Assembly: GCA_002394535.1 (NCBI GenBank)
Contig: DGUG01000073.1
Span: forward strand, 1 to 13,471
Length of the DNA stretch: 13,471 bases
From: Lachnospiraceae bacterium UBA4316
Lineage (GTDB): Bacteria; Bacillota; Clostridia; Lachnospirales; Lachnospiraceae
Reading direction: 5' to 3'
The number at the start of each line of letters is the position of its first letter. The first letter of the stretch is position 1. Position numbers and translations under genes: made by a program. The notes under the pieces were generated by a model that was given only the letters and a program-made list of their open reading frames with translations, was not told where the DNA came from and ran no database searches. Positions 1 through 6,240 of this stretch are shown in pieces.

Positions 1-1069
1 CAAGTTTAAACATTTTATCGGAACCTATTTTATTTTTTTCCAGCAGTTCCGATTTTCTTTGCTCCGCATCAGGGTACATCGTGCGAAACTTATACATCCG
101 GAAAGGCTTACCGTTCTTGCCGATCCTCTCCTGGACAAAAATCACCGGACCCGGGCTGTTTACACATATAAGCGGTGCAATGAAGATATACAAAATTCCG
201 GTAACAATACACCCCAAAACACCTCCGGCAATATCGGCACATCTTTTTACAAACGCGTCGGTTGCGGTCATAGACCTTCTTCCGGCCGTAAATACTTTAT
301 ATGGTCCGATCTTTCTGATCCTGATACTGTTCCAGCTCCCCTTTATTGGTAGTGTGATTGCACAGCTTACGTCAATCCCCACATTTATGAGCCCTTCGGT
401 CATTCTCTTGACCTTCTTCGCATACAGTCCTTCATCGGGAACCATGATGAGTACCTCATCAACCCATCGTCGCGTTATACTTGTAGGATCAAGATCATCA
501 TAGGGCATTACCGGTATGCCCTTATTATTCTTCAATTTTGGCTCGTCATCAAGCAACACAACCGAGTCAAGAAAATAAGCCTTATCCTGCGATAATCTGC
601 TGAAATCTTCTTCCAGCCTGTCATTTGTAGTTACAAGTACAAGAGAACGGGAAACGTTCCTGGCCGCAAGCAGCCGCCACTTGTTAGCAAGCCTTACTGC
701 ATAATCAAGAATGACGAAAAAAACAACTGTTCCGCCATACTGCAGCCTCGATACTTCGCCTGTTCTGTGTACAACAAACAGATACACAAGGGCAATCAGA
801 AATACCCAGCCCGTATATTTGATAACAGCAACGGCCTCATCGATACGGCCGCGCCGAAGAATTCCCCCGTAACTGTTAGAAAAAGCGATCACAAGCATCT
901 GTGATGCCATGATCACCACCGCCTGATACTGAAATGAATCATTTCTGTACGGATTTGACAGATCATGAAATATCCAATAGGCAAGCACAAAGCTTACCTG
1001 CATAAATATCAGATCCAGCAGTATAAAATCAATATGCTTGACAAGGCCTTTTTGAGGAGCCCGATCCAT
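1..1069 (-). CDS. Undecaprenyl-phosphate sugar-1-phosphate transferase, module B (partial, C-terminus beyond window)
   Basis: Transfers a sugar-1-phosphate from a nucleotide sugar to undecaprenyl phosphate at the inner face of the membrane, the first step of polymer synthesis. The 356 visible residues show four N-terminal membrane segments (about 13-34, 48-64, 84-101, 112-126), a middle cytoplasmic domain (about 140-265), and the start of the bacterial sugar transferase domain: KRCADIAGG (275-283), a hydrophobic segment (284-302), NSPGPVIFVQERIG (304-317) and FRMYKFRTM (323-331). The frame runs open off the left edge, so about 125 residues, including the catalytic Asp-Glu pair, lie outside. 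ATG at 1069 is preferred over ATG at 1075 because GGAGA (1076-1080) directly abuts the latter but is 6 bases from the former. It is a clear paralogue of the transferase at 6241-7689. The sugar specificity cannot be read from the sequence. Confidence 0.93.
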   Translation of the reverse strand, partial: MDRAPQKGLVKHIDFILLDLIFMQVSFVLAYWIFHDLSNPYRNDSFQYQAVVIMASQMLVIAFSNSYGGILRRGRIDEAVAVIKYTGWVFLIALVYLFVVHRTGEVSRLQYGGTVVFFVILDYAVRLANKWRLLAARNVSRSLVLVTTNDRLEEDFSRLSQDKAYFLDSVVLLDDEPKLKNNKGIPVMPYDDLDPTSITRRWVDEVLIMVPDEGLYAKKVKRMTEGLINVGIDVSCAITLPIKGSWNSIRIRKIGPYKVFTAGRRSMTATDAFVKRCADIAGGVLGCIVTGILYIFIAPLICVNSPGPVIFVQERIGKNGKPFRMYKFRTMYPDAEQRKSELLEKNKIGSDKMFKL

Positions 1070-1100
1070 AGTCATTCTCCGGATAACACTTTTTCAAAAC

Positions 1101-1126
1101 GTCTGCAGCCCGCAAGGGCTGCAGAC
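1101..1126 (-). terminator. Strong hairpin between secreted-protein gene and sugar transferase gene
   Basis: A perfect 11-bp stem (GTCTGCAGCCC / GGGCTGCAGAC) closes a 4-base loop. In the leftward transcript it is followed by GUUUUG and then AAAAAG. The U-run is short, so it may be a leaky intrinsic terminator or a 3'-end stabiliser for the secreted-protein message, with partial readthrough into the transferase gene that starts 32 bases later. The flanking gap 1070-1183 also holds a 10-bp palindrome GTACTAGTAC (1143-1152). Confidence 0.6.
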
Positions 1127-1183
1127 AGCTACCACATGATTTGTACTAGTACGTTATGTCTTAATAGATATTAATGATTTTGC

Positions 1184-1741
1184 TTATTTAACTACGTTGT
1201 AAACGCAAGGGATCGGAAGTCTGGCACTGATAGTTCCGTTTCTTCCGACTGTTGCTGTAAGTACCTTGGGAGTAGGATCACCGGGTACATAGTAAAGAAT
1301 GGTGACTTTCTCTCCGGGTGCTGTCATTGCAACAGTAAGGCTAACCCTCTTTGTGCCTGTGCTGCCATCAGCATTCGCGATAAGCTGGGAGGCAACGATT
1401 ACACCTGTGCCTCCGTTCTTGATGATAGCCTGCTGAACACTTACATCCTTTAAGATGTCAAGCTTAGCCATGGCAACTACAGCAGGTGCTGCTGCTCCTG
1501 TTGCTACTCCGGCTGTATTAACAGCTGCTGTTGTAGCAAGAGCTACTGCCTGCTGAGGAGTTGTTGCAACTGCTGCTGACTCAGCGGCTGTAACCGCATA
1601 TCCCTTTGCTGCTGCAACTGATGTCGAAACCGATACAGGTGTTGACATTACAGTTGAAGTGCTGGGACTTGCCGCAAATACAGGCATTGCTGTTGCCGCA
1701 AGAACAAGTGCAGCTGTTGCGATTGAAACTAACTTCTTCAT
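1184..1741 (-). CDS. Small secreted protein, module B (unknown function)
   Basis: A 185-residue exported protein of unknown function. It has a standard Sec signal peptide (MKK, hydrophobic core 8-20, likely cleavage after VFA at residue 23), then a low-complexity Ala/Thr/Val/Ser-rich stretch (24-92), then a compact domain (about 93-185) ending in a predicted beta-rich region. The reading frame stays open further upstream, but the ATG at 1741 is chosen because a full AAAGGAGG ribosome binding site (1752-1759) lies 10 bases away and the signal peptide starts there. The upstream extension would run through a hairpin repeat. The last 45 residues resemble the end of the secreted protein at 10118-10609 (VTILYYVPG/VFAYILLPNG, then a conserved RNG). 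There is no LPxTG-type anchor or membrane segment at the C-terminus. It lies between LCP and sugar transferase genes. Confidence 0.85.
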   Translation of the reverse strand: MKKLVSIATAALVLAATAMPVFAASPSTSTVMSTPVSVSTSVAAAKGYAVTAAESAAVATTPQQAVALATTAAVNTAGVATGAAAPAVVAMAKLDILKDVSVQQAIIKNGGTGVIVASQLIANADGSTGTKRVSLTVAMTAPGEKVTILYYVPGDPTPKVLTATVGRNGTISARLPIPCVYNVVK

Positions 1742-1751
1742 TGGACACATC

Positions 1752-1759
1752 CCTCCTTT
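1752..1759 (-). promoter_or_regulatory. Full AAAGGAGG ribosome binding site that sets the start at 1741
   Basis: AAAGGAGG on the minus strand, 10 bases before ATG 1741 but only 1 base before the in-frame ATG at 1750. The spacing rules out the latter and excludes the longer open frame. Only the two small secreted-protein genes in this window have this complete motif. Confidence 0.8.
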
Positions 1760-1785
1760 CTGAAAGATGTCATGTGGTATATTTT

Positions 1786-1894
1786 GCAGATAGGGAGAAC
1801 CACGTAGTGGTGGGACCCTGTCTGCACGTGGAGCGCCCAATCTGTGACTGCGTAGCAGTCCCAGATTAGTCATCGATTCCGTAGGAATCGTGAC
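1786..1894. repeat. Three consecutive hairpins with identical GTA/TAC loops (REP/MITE-like palindromic element)
   Basis: Three palindromes lie back to back, each with a GTA loop (plus strand; UAC in the leftward transcript). The first is 1786-1825: outer arms GCAGATAGGG / CCCTGTCTGC (one mismatch), inner arms ACCAC (1799-1803) / GTGGT (1807-1811), loop 1804-1806. The second is 1839-1867: 13-base arms with one mismatch, loop 1852-1854. The third is 1869-1894: GTCA + CGATTCC / GGAATCG + TGAC with one bulged base, loop 1881-1883. The block fills most of the 177-base gap between the LCP stop and the secreted-protein start, so it would be in that gene's 5' leader. It contains no credible ORF. It resembles a dispersed palindromic repeat, but whether it recurs elsewhere cannot be seen here. 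Confidence 0.7.
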
Positions 1895-1918
1895 ATAATG
1901 CGCGACACACCTATTTAA

Positions 1919-3001
1919 TCACGACCTCTGGTAAAACACTTCCAGTATCAGCCTGATCATTTCCTCCTCATCAGGGTGATACTGCTCAAAATCATCCTTA
2001 AATTCTGTTTCGCCCTTAATCGTATACATACTGTTCTCGTCAAAACTCATGTCCTTTGCGCTGTTTATAAGCTTAGGAAGGTCTATCGATGCTACGATAT
2101 AATCCTGTCCGGCTTCATAAAGCTTGTTTGCAAGTCCCGGGTTATCCAGAAGTTTTCTGATAAATGCGAGAATGTACTGCTTCTGGCGCTCCAGTCTGTC
2201 ATTTGCCGATGCGAACTTATCAACATCTCTTGTTCTTATGTAAGCATATGCCTGCTCACCGGTAAGGTTTATTGGTGTTCCCTGAGGGATTACGATATCT
2301 CCCCGCTTAACCGACTCTATCGGCGTGATCTCCACACCGCCTATGGCATCATTTACAGCCGCAAGGCCTCCCATGTTAAGGGACATATATCCCGATATCG
2401 GAACATTTCTAAACAGCCTGTCCACGGCCTCAACAGAACGTATACACGATAATTTCATACCGTCCCCGTATCCGTGCTGCAAGCATATCTGAAGCTCCAT
2501 CTGAACGAGGAAATTACCTTCCTCGTCATATACATCAACAGGCACCATGGTATTTCGGTTAATCGCAATGATCTTGACATCACGCTTTGCTTCATCGAGT
2601 ACCAGCAGAAACATAGCATCCGACTGTCCGCCGCTGATGCCGTCAGCTGCCGGAGCTGCGATATTGTCGTTATCAATTCCCATGAACAGATAGTTCTGAA
2701 GGTTCTCGTTGTACTTGTACAGCTGCCCGTCATACATGATGAGTCCTTCATTCCATTTCTCAGCCGCAAAATCATCAAGTGAGTTTATCTGTCTGTAGGT
2801 AGGCTCTGCTTCCGTTACTGTTTCTTCGGAAACAGGCGCGCTTACATTAGTCTCATTAATATCAACCGTATCTGTTAAGCCTTCATCCGAAGTCCTAAAC
2901 GCAAATATCACAAGTACGATACCTGCTATTGTCAGGACGCCTACTATTCCGATGGCTGCATATATCCACTTTTTTCTTTTACTGTTTTCCGGTGTTTCCA
3001 A
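1919..3001 (-). CDS. LytR-CpsA-Psr (LCP) family ligase, module B
   Basis: LCP enzymes transfer undecaprenyl-pyrophosphate-linked polymers onto peptidoglycan outside the membrane. This 360-residue protein has a short basic cytoplasmic N-terminus, one membrane helix (about 13-35), an acidic linker (36-100) and an LCP domain (about 104-285). Recognisable landmarks are LFMGID (105-110), the conserved Asp of the RTDT-like element as QSDAM (126-130), IAINRNT (145-151; canonical IPRDT, Arg149 kept), GGVEI (221-225), YIRTRD (254-259) and the Arg-rich RLERQK (269-274). The start is TTG at 3001, with AGGGG nine bases upstream; no ATG fits. It begins 3 bases after the stop of the GH3-like gene, so the two are probably translationally coupled. 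It is divergent from the LCP at 10637-11764, which argues for a different polymer or acceptor. Confidence 0.92.
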   Translation of the reverse strand: METPENSKRKKWIYAAIGIVGVLTIAGIVLVIFAFRTSDEGLTDTVDINETNVSAPVSEETVTEAEPTYRQINSLDDFAAEKWNEGLIMYDGQLYKYNENLQNYLFMGIDNDNIAAPAADGISGGQSDAMFLLVLDEAKRDVKIIAINRNTMVPVDVYDEEGNFLVQMELQICLQHGYGDGMKLSCIRSVEAVDRLFRNVPISGYMSLNMGGLAAVNDAIGGVEITPIESVKRGDIVIPQGTPINLTGEQAYAYIRTRDVDKFASANDRLERQKQYILAFIRKLLDNPGLANKLYEAGQDYIVASIDLPKLINSAKDMSFDENSMYTIKGETEFKDDFEQYHPDEEEMIRLILEVFYQRS

Positions 3002-3004
3002 TGT

Positions 3005-4183
3005 CTATTGCCCCTGTGCTGCCTTGGCAGCTTCCTCAGCCTGTTTTGTTGCTGCCTTCATGGCATCCTCCGCCTGCTTCTGCAATGCTTTTAATGCATC
3101 TTCCGCCTGCTTCTGTGCTGCAGCTGCCGCAGCCGCGGCTTCCTCCTCCGGAGTCATCTTCTTGGTCTCCTTCTTTGTTGTGGTCTTAACTGCAGGCTTA
3201 GGTTCCTCCTCAGGCGGCTCTTTCTCCGACTCCTCGGGTCTTATCTGTGTAAGTGTATATCTTGCCGTAAGTGCATAGCCTGCCGCACTGTCAAGTGCCT
3301 CTGGTATTATTGTTCCGTCATTTGCTGCTGCTACGAGTCCGTCTCTTACCTGCCGGAAATCTTCCGTCAGATATACGACAAGAGTTCCGTTATTTATTGC
3401 ATCTGCTATGGCTGCCGGATCATCGGACTTTGCTACGGTAAATCCGTTTATCTCACTGGCCTGTGCCAGCTCGCTCAGGTCGCCGTAATGAGCGCTTACC
3501 ATGTTTGCAGCAGTAGCAGCATCCCACAGTTCTGACTCGTTATCACTTCCTGACTGTATCTGATACAGGTTTATTCCCTTATCCGAAAGTGTAACCGGAT
3601 CCGTAGTATCACCCCAATATCCTAAGAACAGGTTCAATCCGTTAACATCCCTCGCCCATCCTCTAAGGTTGGCCAGCATCTTCATCCCATCTGTTTCAGA
3701 TGTGAAGTTACTGTCGGAAAATACAAGTCCCGATACGGGATCAGCTGCATATGATTCCTTAAACACATCCCCAGCTATTGTCACGTTATCTTTTCCGGTA
3801 AGCTGTTCAGGGGTGGTCATAAGGATCGCATCAATCTTCTGCTCCGTGCTCATATCCGCAAGAAGACTTAATACCTCTTCGGGATAATCCATCGTATACA
3901 ATGTCCCGACAGTTCCCACCTCCTCTGCCTCACTCTCGGCCAGAAGGTCTGTCGGGAGCTGTATATCCTCCATGGTAAGGCCCGTACTCTCTTCGGTCGG
4001 AACAGTGTATGATTTCGCAGTCTCATCACTATCCCCGTAAACGTTATGTACAAAAGCAGCCACTCCCACGCCAGCAAGAGCCAGAATCTCAAGACCTATC
4101 CAGATAGTGGCGGCGCTCTGTTTAATCTTCTTCTTTCGCAGCTTCTTTGCTATGCTGTTTTTCGTTTTGCTGTCCTTCTTCAT
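3005..4183 (-). CDS. Membrane-anchored protein with degenerate glycoside hydrolase 3-like domain and coiled-coil tail
   Basis: 392 residues: a very basic N-terminus (1-22), one membrane helix (about 24-46), an acidic linker (50-100), a domain at about 105-315, a charged Pro/Glu/Lys linker (315-345) and an Ala/Gln/Lys/Glu helix (346-392). The domain resembles both ends of a NagZ-type GH3 barrel. DMSTEQKIDAILMTTPEQLTG (110-130) and PVSGLVFSDSNF (149-160) match the barrel start; AIADAINNGTLVVYLTEDF (258-276) and NDGTIIPEALDSA (288-300) match its end. The central part carrying KHFPGHG and the nucleophile Asp is missing, and the usual D-E-G-G element after strand 3 reads GYWGDT (188-193). At about 210 residues it is far shorter than a GH3 barrel (about 330), so catalysis is unlikely. 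A sugar-binding or structural role in polymer handling is inference. The start overlaps the upstream kinase gene by 62 bases. Confidence 0.7.
   Translation of the reverse strand: MKKDSKTKNSIAKKLRKKKIKQSAATIWIGLEILALAGVGVAAFVHNVYGDSDETAKSYTVPTEESTGLTMEDIQLPTDLLAESEAEEVGTVGTLYTMDYPEEVLSLLADMSTEQKIDAILMTTPEQLTGKDNVTIAGDVFKESYAADPVSGLVFSDSNFTSETDGMKMLANLRGWARDVNGLNLFLGYWGDTTDPVTLSDKGINLYQIQSGSDNESELWDAATAANMVSAHYGDLSELAQASEINGFTVAKSDDPAAIADAINNGTLVVYLTEDFRQVRDGLVAAANDGTIIPEALDSAAGYALTARYTLTQIRPEESEKEPPEEEPKPAVKTTTKKETKKMTPEEEAAAAAAAAQKQAEDALKALQKQAEDAMKAATKQAEEAAKAAQGQ
3017..3115 (-). repeat. Three 33-bp in-frame repeats encoding 11-residue helical repeats
   Basis: Residues 357-389 of the GH3-like protein read as three 11-residue units: QKQAEDALKAL, QKQAEDAMKAA, TKQAEEAAKAA. 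At DNA level these are 33-base units with shared cctgctt / gcatcttccgcc-type words. A hendecad period points to a long straight amphipathic helix or right-handed coiled coil at the extracellular C-terminus. Confidence 0.8.
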
Positions 4184-4991
4184 CTTCCTTATTATCTTTC
4201 TCTATGGCCATGGATGCCCGTTTGATATCTTCAAGGTTCTGCTTCATGCTGGCCTTCTGCGGTACAGACCGCTTCTGCATGACCTTGCCCTGTCGGCCGT
4301 AATAGTTTCCGTAGTAATTACCGTAGTATTTGCCGTAGTATCCGGTCTTCTTCTTATCTACCTTATTAAGAACTGCTCCGAGTATCCTTACTCCTGATGC
4401 CTCAAGCTGCTTCTTTACCGAGACAACTGCTCTGCTTGATACCTCTCCCTGTGATATGACTATGACCGCCCCGTCACATTCCTTGGCTATTACAGCTGCA
4501 TCTATCGCAGCACCAAGCGGAGCGCAGTCTATCAGCACATAGTCGAACACACCCTTCATTGATTCGATAAGATCACTATAATATTTACCCTCAAGCAGTT
4601 CTGTCGGGTTAATAACAGAAGGTCCTGCGAAGATCATCATAAGGTTCGCAAACTGGGTCTGATACACAACCTCCTCGAGGCTCTTTTGCCCCGACAGGAA
4701 GTGGGAAAGTCCGAGTATCCCTGCTCCGTCACTCGTCTTAGCTCTATGTCTGCCGACTAAGACTGATTTTCTCATGTCCGCATCTATGACAAGCACTCTG
4801 TTATCAGCTTCTACAAGAGACCTTGCAAAGTCCATGACAACCGTACTCTTGCCTTCGTTGGGCATTACCGATGTGAACAGTATCGTCTTGATATCATTAC
4901 CGCAAAACCTGATGTTAGTCCTAAGTTCCCTTAGCGATTCTCTCATGGCATTGCTTTGTTTTCTCATCTCATTTAGCTTGACTTCCTGCAT
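4122..4991 (-). CDS. cpsD: CpsD/CapB-type bacterial tyrosine kinase, module B
   Basis: Cytoplasmic BY-kinase that pairs with the adjacent CpsC/Wzz and autophosphorylates a C-terminal tyrosine cluster to control polymer length and export. Visible are Walker A SVMPNEGKST (41-50), Walker A' VLVIDADMR (66-74), Walker B YVLIDCAPLG (151-160; TPP is usual in place of CAP) and INPTELLEG (128-136). The tyrosine cluster is four YYG units (218-232, eight Tyr). Unlike its paralogue, which ends at the cluster, this protein continues for 57 more residues with a Lys/Glu/Gln-rich tail. The last 62 bases of the gene overlap the start of the GH3-like gene in another frame. It starts 6 bases after the CpsC stop. 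No cognate phosphatase gene lies in module B, so CpsB from module A may serve both. Confidence 0.93.
   Translation of the reverse strand: MQEVKLNEMRKQSNAMRESLRELRTNIRFCGNDIKTILFTSVMPNEGKSTVVMDFARSLVEADNRVLVIDADMRKSVLVGRHRAKTSDGAGILGLSHFLSGQKSLEEVVYQTQFANLMMIFAGPSVINPTELLEGKYYSDLIESMKGVFDYVLIDCAPLGAAIDAAVIAKECDGAVIVISQGEVSSRAVVSVKKQLEASGVRILGAVLNKVDKKKTGYYGKYYGNYYGNYYGRQGKVMQKRSVPQKASMKQNLEDIKRASMAIEKDNKEDEEGQQNEKQHSKEAAKEED
4296..4343 (-). repeat. 12-bp tandem repeat encoding the tyrosine cluster of kinase B
   Basis: Four consecutive 12-base units encode x-YYG (GYYG, KYYG, NYYG, NYYG; residues 217-232). The unit resembles the repeat in kinase A at 7695-7757. Copy number could vary by slippage and change the number of phosphorylatable tyrosines. 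Confidence 0.8.
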
Positions 4992-4997
4992 AACGAC

Positions 4998-5699
4998 TTA
5001 GAAATCCTCCTCTTCTTCGATAGGCAAAGAAGCCAGAACCTTGATACCAACTTTGTTCTCCACATCTTCAGGAGAAGAAATGTCATCATTGAATATCGCT
5101 GTAAGTGCCACCAGCATGGCAGCAACAACAAAGCCTGCGGCAAAACCGGCAATGGTATAGAATACTATCCCGTGATTGACGGGTTTACCGTCCGAGTATC
5201 CTCCCTTTACAAGTGACGGCGGGTCCTGGTCCATCTTCTCGGCAATGAATGCAGCAGCCACCTTTGCTATCTGGTCACATATCGCTTTTGCCCTCTCGGG
5301 ATCTTCATCGTTTACGATTATCTTGATAAATCGTGTATTAGTAGGGTTTTCAACTTCCACCTTCTTCTCAAGTTCCTCATAATCCTCGGGAAGGGACAGA
5401 TAATCTATGACTTTCTCCAGAACCGGCCTGTCCTTTGTTACGATCAGATAATCCTGGGTCAGATTCGCACCGGTCTGAAGGTCTGCAAGGCTCGTTATAG
5501 ACGTACTCTTGGTCAGAACATACAGCAGTGCGTTTGACTCATAGAGGGGATTTACAAAGAAAAATCGGTAACAAAAAGCGATCACGGCTGCAAGAATTGC
5601 GGATATGAGTATAATCTTCCACGATGTAAGAAGCGAAAACGCCAATTCCCGCAGGTCAATCTCTATTTCATCGTTATTGTTCAGTCTTTCATCATTCAT
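4998..5699 (-). CDS. cpsC: CpsC/Wzz-type polysaccharide co-polymerase, kinase activator (module B)
   Basis: Membrane chain-length regulator and activator of the CpsD kinase encoded next to it. The 233 residues have two membrane helices (about 27-49 and 177-203) flanking an extracellular domain, with the Wzz start signature IDLRELAFSLLTSWKII (14-30). The short cytoplasmic end DISSPEDVENKVGIKVLASLP (206-226) is the usual kinase-contact segment. DLQTGANLTQDY (73-84) and RPVLEKV (91-97) correspond to DLQSGTQLTKDY and RPVLEEV in the paralogue at 8415-9365. It is the first gene of module B, about 62 bases from the predicted transcription start at 5762. No Shine-Dalgarno sequence is visible upstream of ATG 5699; instead TGATAAC occurs twice there (5701-5707 and 5711-5717), so initiation may be weak or controlled. 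Confidence 0.92.
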   Translation of the reverse strand: MNDERLNNNDEIEIDLRELAFSLLTSWKIILISAILAAVIAFCYRFFFVNPLYESNALLYVLTKSTSITSLADLQTGANLTQDYLIVTKDRPVLEKVIDYLSLPEDYEELEKKVEVENPTNTRFIKIIVNDEDPERAKAICDQIAKVAAAFIAEKMDQDPPSLVKGGYSDGKPVNHGIVFYTIAGFAAGFVVAAMLVALTAIFNDDISSPEDVENKVGIKVLASLPIEEEEDF

Positions 5700-5731
5700 T
5701 GTTATCAGAGGTTATCAATTTCCGTATTAAT

Positions 5732-5747
5732 AGGAAGCCTACTTCCT
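5732..5747. promoter_or_regulatory. Operator-like palindrome, site 1 (downstream of module B promoter)
   Basis: AGGAAG-ccta-CTTCCT, a 6-bp inverted repeat in the module B leader, downstream of the predicted start at 5762. It shares the core GGAAG...ACTTCC with two other sites nearby. Confidence 0.65.
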
Positions 5748-5768
5748 GTTTTTCTCCATAATCGGTTT

Positions 5769-5798
5769 ATTATAGGCGCTTTACTTCCTTTTTGTCAA
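5769..5798 (-). promoter_or_regulatory. Consensus promoter of module B
   Basis: A perfect TTGACA (5798-5793) and a perfect TATAAT (5774-5769), separated by 18 bases, read leftward into the cpsC gene at 5699. Predicted transcription start is about 5762. Palindromes lie on either side and within the spacer, so this near-ideal promoter is probably held in check by a repressor. Confidence 0.85.
5775..5788. promoter_or_regulatory. Operator-like site 2, inside the promoter spacer
   Basis: GGCGCTTTACTTCC, with an intact right arm ACTTCC and a degenerate left arm. It occupies the spacer between the -35 and -10 boxes of the module B promoter, where a bound protein would block RNA polymerase. Its centre is 42 bases from site 1 and 32 bases from site 3, close to whole helical turns. 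Confidence 0.55.
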
Positions 5799-5806
5799 AT
5801 CGTTTC

Positions 5807-5820
5807 GGAAGTATACTTCC
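5807..5820. promoter_or_regulatory. Operator-like perfect palindrome, site 3
   Basis: GGAAGTATACTTCC, a perfect 14-bp palindrome 8 bases upstream of the module B -35 box and about 40 bases upstream of the -10 box of the regulator gene. A further half-site TACTTCGG follows at 5824-5831. It is the best candidate for the binding site of the neighbouring XRE protein. Confidence 0.7.
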
Positions 5821-5862
5821 TATTACTTCGGATGACGCCCCAAATGAGCGTATTGAGGCAGA

Positions 5863-5868
5863 TATAAT
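5863..5868 (+). promoter_or_regulatory. Probable -10 box of the XRE regulator gene
   Basis: TATAAT reading rightward, 27 bases before ATG 5895. At the expected -35 spacing only CCAAAT (5840-5845) is found, so the promoter is weak or needs an activator. Confidence 0.5.
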
Positions 5869-5894
5869 TTTTAAGAATAGTGACGAGGAATGAT

Positions 5895-6230
5895 ATGTTA
5901 ATTTCAGATCCTAAAATAATAGGCGACAAACTTTTAAAAATACGAAAAGAAAAGAATCTGTCCCAGGAAGAGACAGCCTGGCGAGCCGGGATATCGCCCC
6001 GTGCATACGCTTCAATAGAGCGTGGAGAAACTCAGACACGGATTGAAACATTTGTTAAGATATGTGAGGTTTTCTCGGTGACTCCCGATGATATTCTCGC
6101 TGAAGATAAAAAAGCATCCCCACTGGAAAATCCCGTGGAAATGCTGAATAAACTAAATGACACAGAGCGCGAAACAGCCCTTCAATTACTGAATGTATAT
6201 ATCAGATCAATTGTAGATCCTTCCAAATAA
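5895..6230 (+). CDS. XRE-family helix-turn-helix transcriptional regulator
   Basis: DNA-binding protein of 111 residues and the only rightward gene. An HTH_3 domain fills about residues 7-68: IIGDKLLKIRKEKNLSQEETAWRAGISPR begins the domain, with helix 2-3 at SQEETAWRAGISPRAYASIERG and the closing helix FVKICEVFSVTPDDIL. The C-terminal half (about 75-111) is a short helical segment (PVEMLNKLNDTERETALQLL) that could mediate dimerisation. ATG 5895 is preferred to the in-frame ATG at 5880 because GAGG (5885-5888) is 6 bases upstream, whereas 5880 would leave only about 5 leader bases from the predicted start of transcription. The nearby palindromes suggest it controls module B and perhaps itself. 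A SinR-like role is analogy only: the site does not match the SinR consensus. Confidence 0.9.
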   Translation: MLISDPKIIGDKLLKIRKEKNLSQEETAWRAGISPRAYASIERGETQTRIETFVKICEVFSVTPDDILAEDKKASPLENPVEMLNKLNDTERETALQLLNVYIRSIVDPSK

Positions 6231-6240
6231 TCAAATCGGA

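Noticed and set aside
59..503. Two overlapping rightward open frames at the left edge
   Set aside because: They shadow the leftward sugar transferase frame, which continues unbroken for 356 residues with clear family motifs.
1742..1873. 44-residue N-terminal extension of the secreted protein (open frame to 1873)
   Set aside because: It runs through the hairpin repeat, lacks a ribosome binding site, and would bury the signal peptide; a full AAAGGAGG site marks the start at 1741.
1786..1894. Hairpin cluster as a tRNA or similar cloverleaf
   Set aside because: Three independent linear hairpins with 3-base loops, no closing acceptor stem, no T-loop or CCA pattern.
4296..4343. Short tandem repeats as CRISPR-like
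   Set aside because: They are in-frame codons of the tyrosine cluster with no spacers.
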